Below, one piece after another: positions 63,801 to 64,000 of a stretch of 64,000 bases of DNA. The position numbers and the translations under genes were made by a program. The DNA lies in NCBI GenBank assembly GCA_903832085.1, contig CAIKZZ010000008.1:1-64000 (forward strand), in the 5' to 3' direction. The notes beneath the pieces were generated by a model. The model ran no database searches and was not told where the DNA came from. It saw only the letters and a list, made by a program, of their open reading frames with translations. Origin of the DNA: an uncultured Pseudomonadota bacterium (GTDB lineage: Bacteria > Pseudomonadota > Gammaproteobacteria > Steroidobacterales > Steroidobacteraceae). Numbering within the stretch: the first letter of the stretch is position 1; each line of letters starts with the position of its first letter.

Positions 63801-63818
63801 GCCAATACGACTTGTCAT
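60801..63818 (-). CDS. TonB-dependent outer-membrane receptor
   Basis: A 1,005-residue receptor with a signal peptide (RLALAGSVLASFGAAHA). The plug has LDDVVVTGSRL, TRIEDLLNSLPQVFASQG, VDLRGLGAQRTLVLVNGRRL, IERIDLLTGGASSVYGADAV and SGVVNFVLN, a form common in large receptors of Xanthomonas, Caulobacter and related bacteria. The barrel ends in YVFATLTAQF with a terminal Phe. It starts at ATG 63818 with AGGGGA about 8 nt upstream. No degradative gene is adjacent within the window, so the ligand is unknown. Confidence 0.93.
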   Translation of the reverse strand: MTSRIGNQVLATSVRLALAGSVLASFGAAHAQTAPANAQNTVLDDVVVTGSRLALPNETSISPVVAVGAADIEQTGVTRIEDLLNSLPQVFASQGSNISNGSNGTAEVDLRGLGAQRTLVLVNGRRLGPGDPGGGSASDLNQVPAELIERIDLLTGGASSVYGADAVSGVVNFVLNTHFEGVKISTNYGFYNHSQHNPQGAGDAVPQFNSDTGANFATAPGNVNTGQTKDLSFLFGFNSGDGKGNATMYATYRKVAPVLQASYDYSACTLNSGYVAGSYDSGGKFSCGGSSSAATGRFIPVDPATGTIIGGSKTVGPNGLTNWNNSYRYNYGPLNYFQRPDERYSAGAFVHYEFNEHADVYSEVQYMNDRSIAQIAPTAFFFGAGLANSTCGNPLFTAAELDAWCGGVADPNKPVAFLLGRRNVEGGPRQDDLGHQSLRLVIGSKGIINDTWSYDTYGQFGYTQLVENYNNDVSLRRMNNALDVVQGPNGPECRSVQNGTDPTCVPWNIWNYGGVTPAATNYIGIPLLIRGEVQQFIVSGNVTGDLGKYGWQLPTAKSGVRVNVGAEWRQVKSTYTPDLEYQSGDCGNCGGTPILPLSGEIASRELFMEARVPLIDNASLAKSLAFETGYRYSSYSLGFNTNTFKFGLEWSPVDEVRLRASFAHAVRAPNVGELYSAQQVGLDGVTDPCTGPSPSYSAAQCARTGVSASQYGNIIANPAVQYNGFIGGNTQLKPETALTSSFGVGYTPQWLPNFRAQIDYFDIKINDVIQRIGADTILKECLNNGVLCDLVHRDINGSLWLSNNGYVVDKLANVGTLEEKGIDVDLSYTFQLGAYGKIHTALLGTYMQAYKITPIAADSSTGYDCVGYYGNICGTPNPEWRHTLRTTWQTPWKGLDLSLAWRHFNAVKVDALSGNSNLAAQGTIATGAISNTDAQLDARDYLDLTAAIKASDKLTLRLGIQNLLDKDPPVFGNSDCPGSQCNGNTFPQVYDALGRYVFATLTAQF

Positions 63819-63860
63819 TGATGATCCCCTACAACCTATGGTGATGATCGGCCAAACACG

Positions 63861-63889
63861 GCACCGGCGTCATGTCATGCCGCCGGTGC
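63861..63889 (-). other. GC-rich stem-loop in the leader of the TonB receptor gene
   Basis: A perfect 9-bp GC-rich inverted repeat 63861-63869/63881-63889 with an 11-nt loop lies about 43 bp before the receptor ATG. It may be a leader structure that affects expression, or the terminator of a gene beyond the window; it has no T-run on the minus strand. Confidence 0.4.
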
Positions 63890-64000
63890 ACAGTGTACGC
63901 CCAACGAGTTCCCCCTCGTCTCAGAAGCATAACAAGAATATGGTATCGCCTCACCATCCAAACGATTATGACCACCTAACCCCGATCACTAACCACCCCC

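Noticed and set aside
1..64000. tRNA, rRNA, CRISPR array, insertion sequence, toxin-antitoxin or restriction system
   Set aside because: None of these was recognised on either strand by reading; a tRNA or covariance scan was not possible here.

Overview
The window reads as chromosomal DNA of a free-living, Gram-negative gammaproteobacterium. The evidence is the trxA-rho pair diverging from an RhlB-type helicase (the Escherichia coli order), PlsB, GreB, ArfB, TtcA, YrfG-like and SpeA proteins, many lipoproteins and exported proteins, and three large TonB-dependent receptors. A class III polyhydroxyalkanoate (PHA) synthase and a homospermidine synthase are unusual for enterics. Together with the receptor content they suggest a Nevskiales/Steroidobacterales/Chromatiales-like lineage; that placement is inference. 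No rRNA, tRNA, CRISPR array, insertion sequence, integrase or replication origin was recognised. Gene density is high and many neighbours overlap by 4 nt (ATGA or GTGA).

Layout. 1-4.4 kb: an acetyltransferase, two methyltransferase-fold proteins (one exported) and an exported DUF885 peptidase-like protein. 4.4-9.7 kb: an AlkA-like glycosylase, rho and trxA face an RhlB-like helicase that ends in a predicted membrane helix; a YrfG-type nucleotidase follows. 9.7-16.7 kb: DUF3301, PHP phosphoesterase, YdcH-like protein, MscS channel, ArfB, PlsB, a GIY-YIG protein, an esterase and an alkyltransferase-like protein. 16.8-26.8 kb: transport and catabolism, with a His/Cys-rich small exported protein plus receptor, then a receptor plus SMP-30 lactonase-like gene diverging from a fused 5-oxoprolinase. 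26.8-33.2 kb: an orphan phage tail-sheath-like protein, a GT4 glycosyltransferase, a candidate structured small RNA, and a lemA-TPM-TPM-L,D-transpeptidase envelope operon.

33.4-45.4 kb: greB, a sulfotransferase, polyamine genes (homospermidine synthase, arginine decarboxylase) around a sulfurtransferase, a glycine-rich RRM protein with a long leader, a lipoprotein paralogue of the exported methyltransferase-like protein, and several small-molecule enzymes. 45.4-51 kb: a minus-strand run of M32 carboxypeptidase, ttcA, a tyrosine phosphatase/ADP-ribosylglycohydrolase fusion, an ATP-grasp enzyme and apt. 51.3-54.2 kb: a PHA locus in which phaE-phaC-maoC and a phasin diverge from a 47-bp near-palindrome that holds overlapping promoters on both strands. 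54.4-64 kb: a cupin, a PBP7-like endopeptidase, a very large exported M14 carboxypeptidase, a LEA14-like lipoprotein, a PadR-led operon and a third TonB-dependent receptor.

The most notable items are the PHA divergent operator/promoter, the three-hairpin plus terminator RNA near 29.8 kb, the membrane-tailed RhlB homologue, the lone tail-sheath gene, and the phosphatase/ADP-ribosylglycohydrolase fusion with an altered metal motif.
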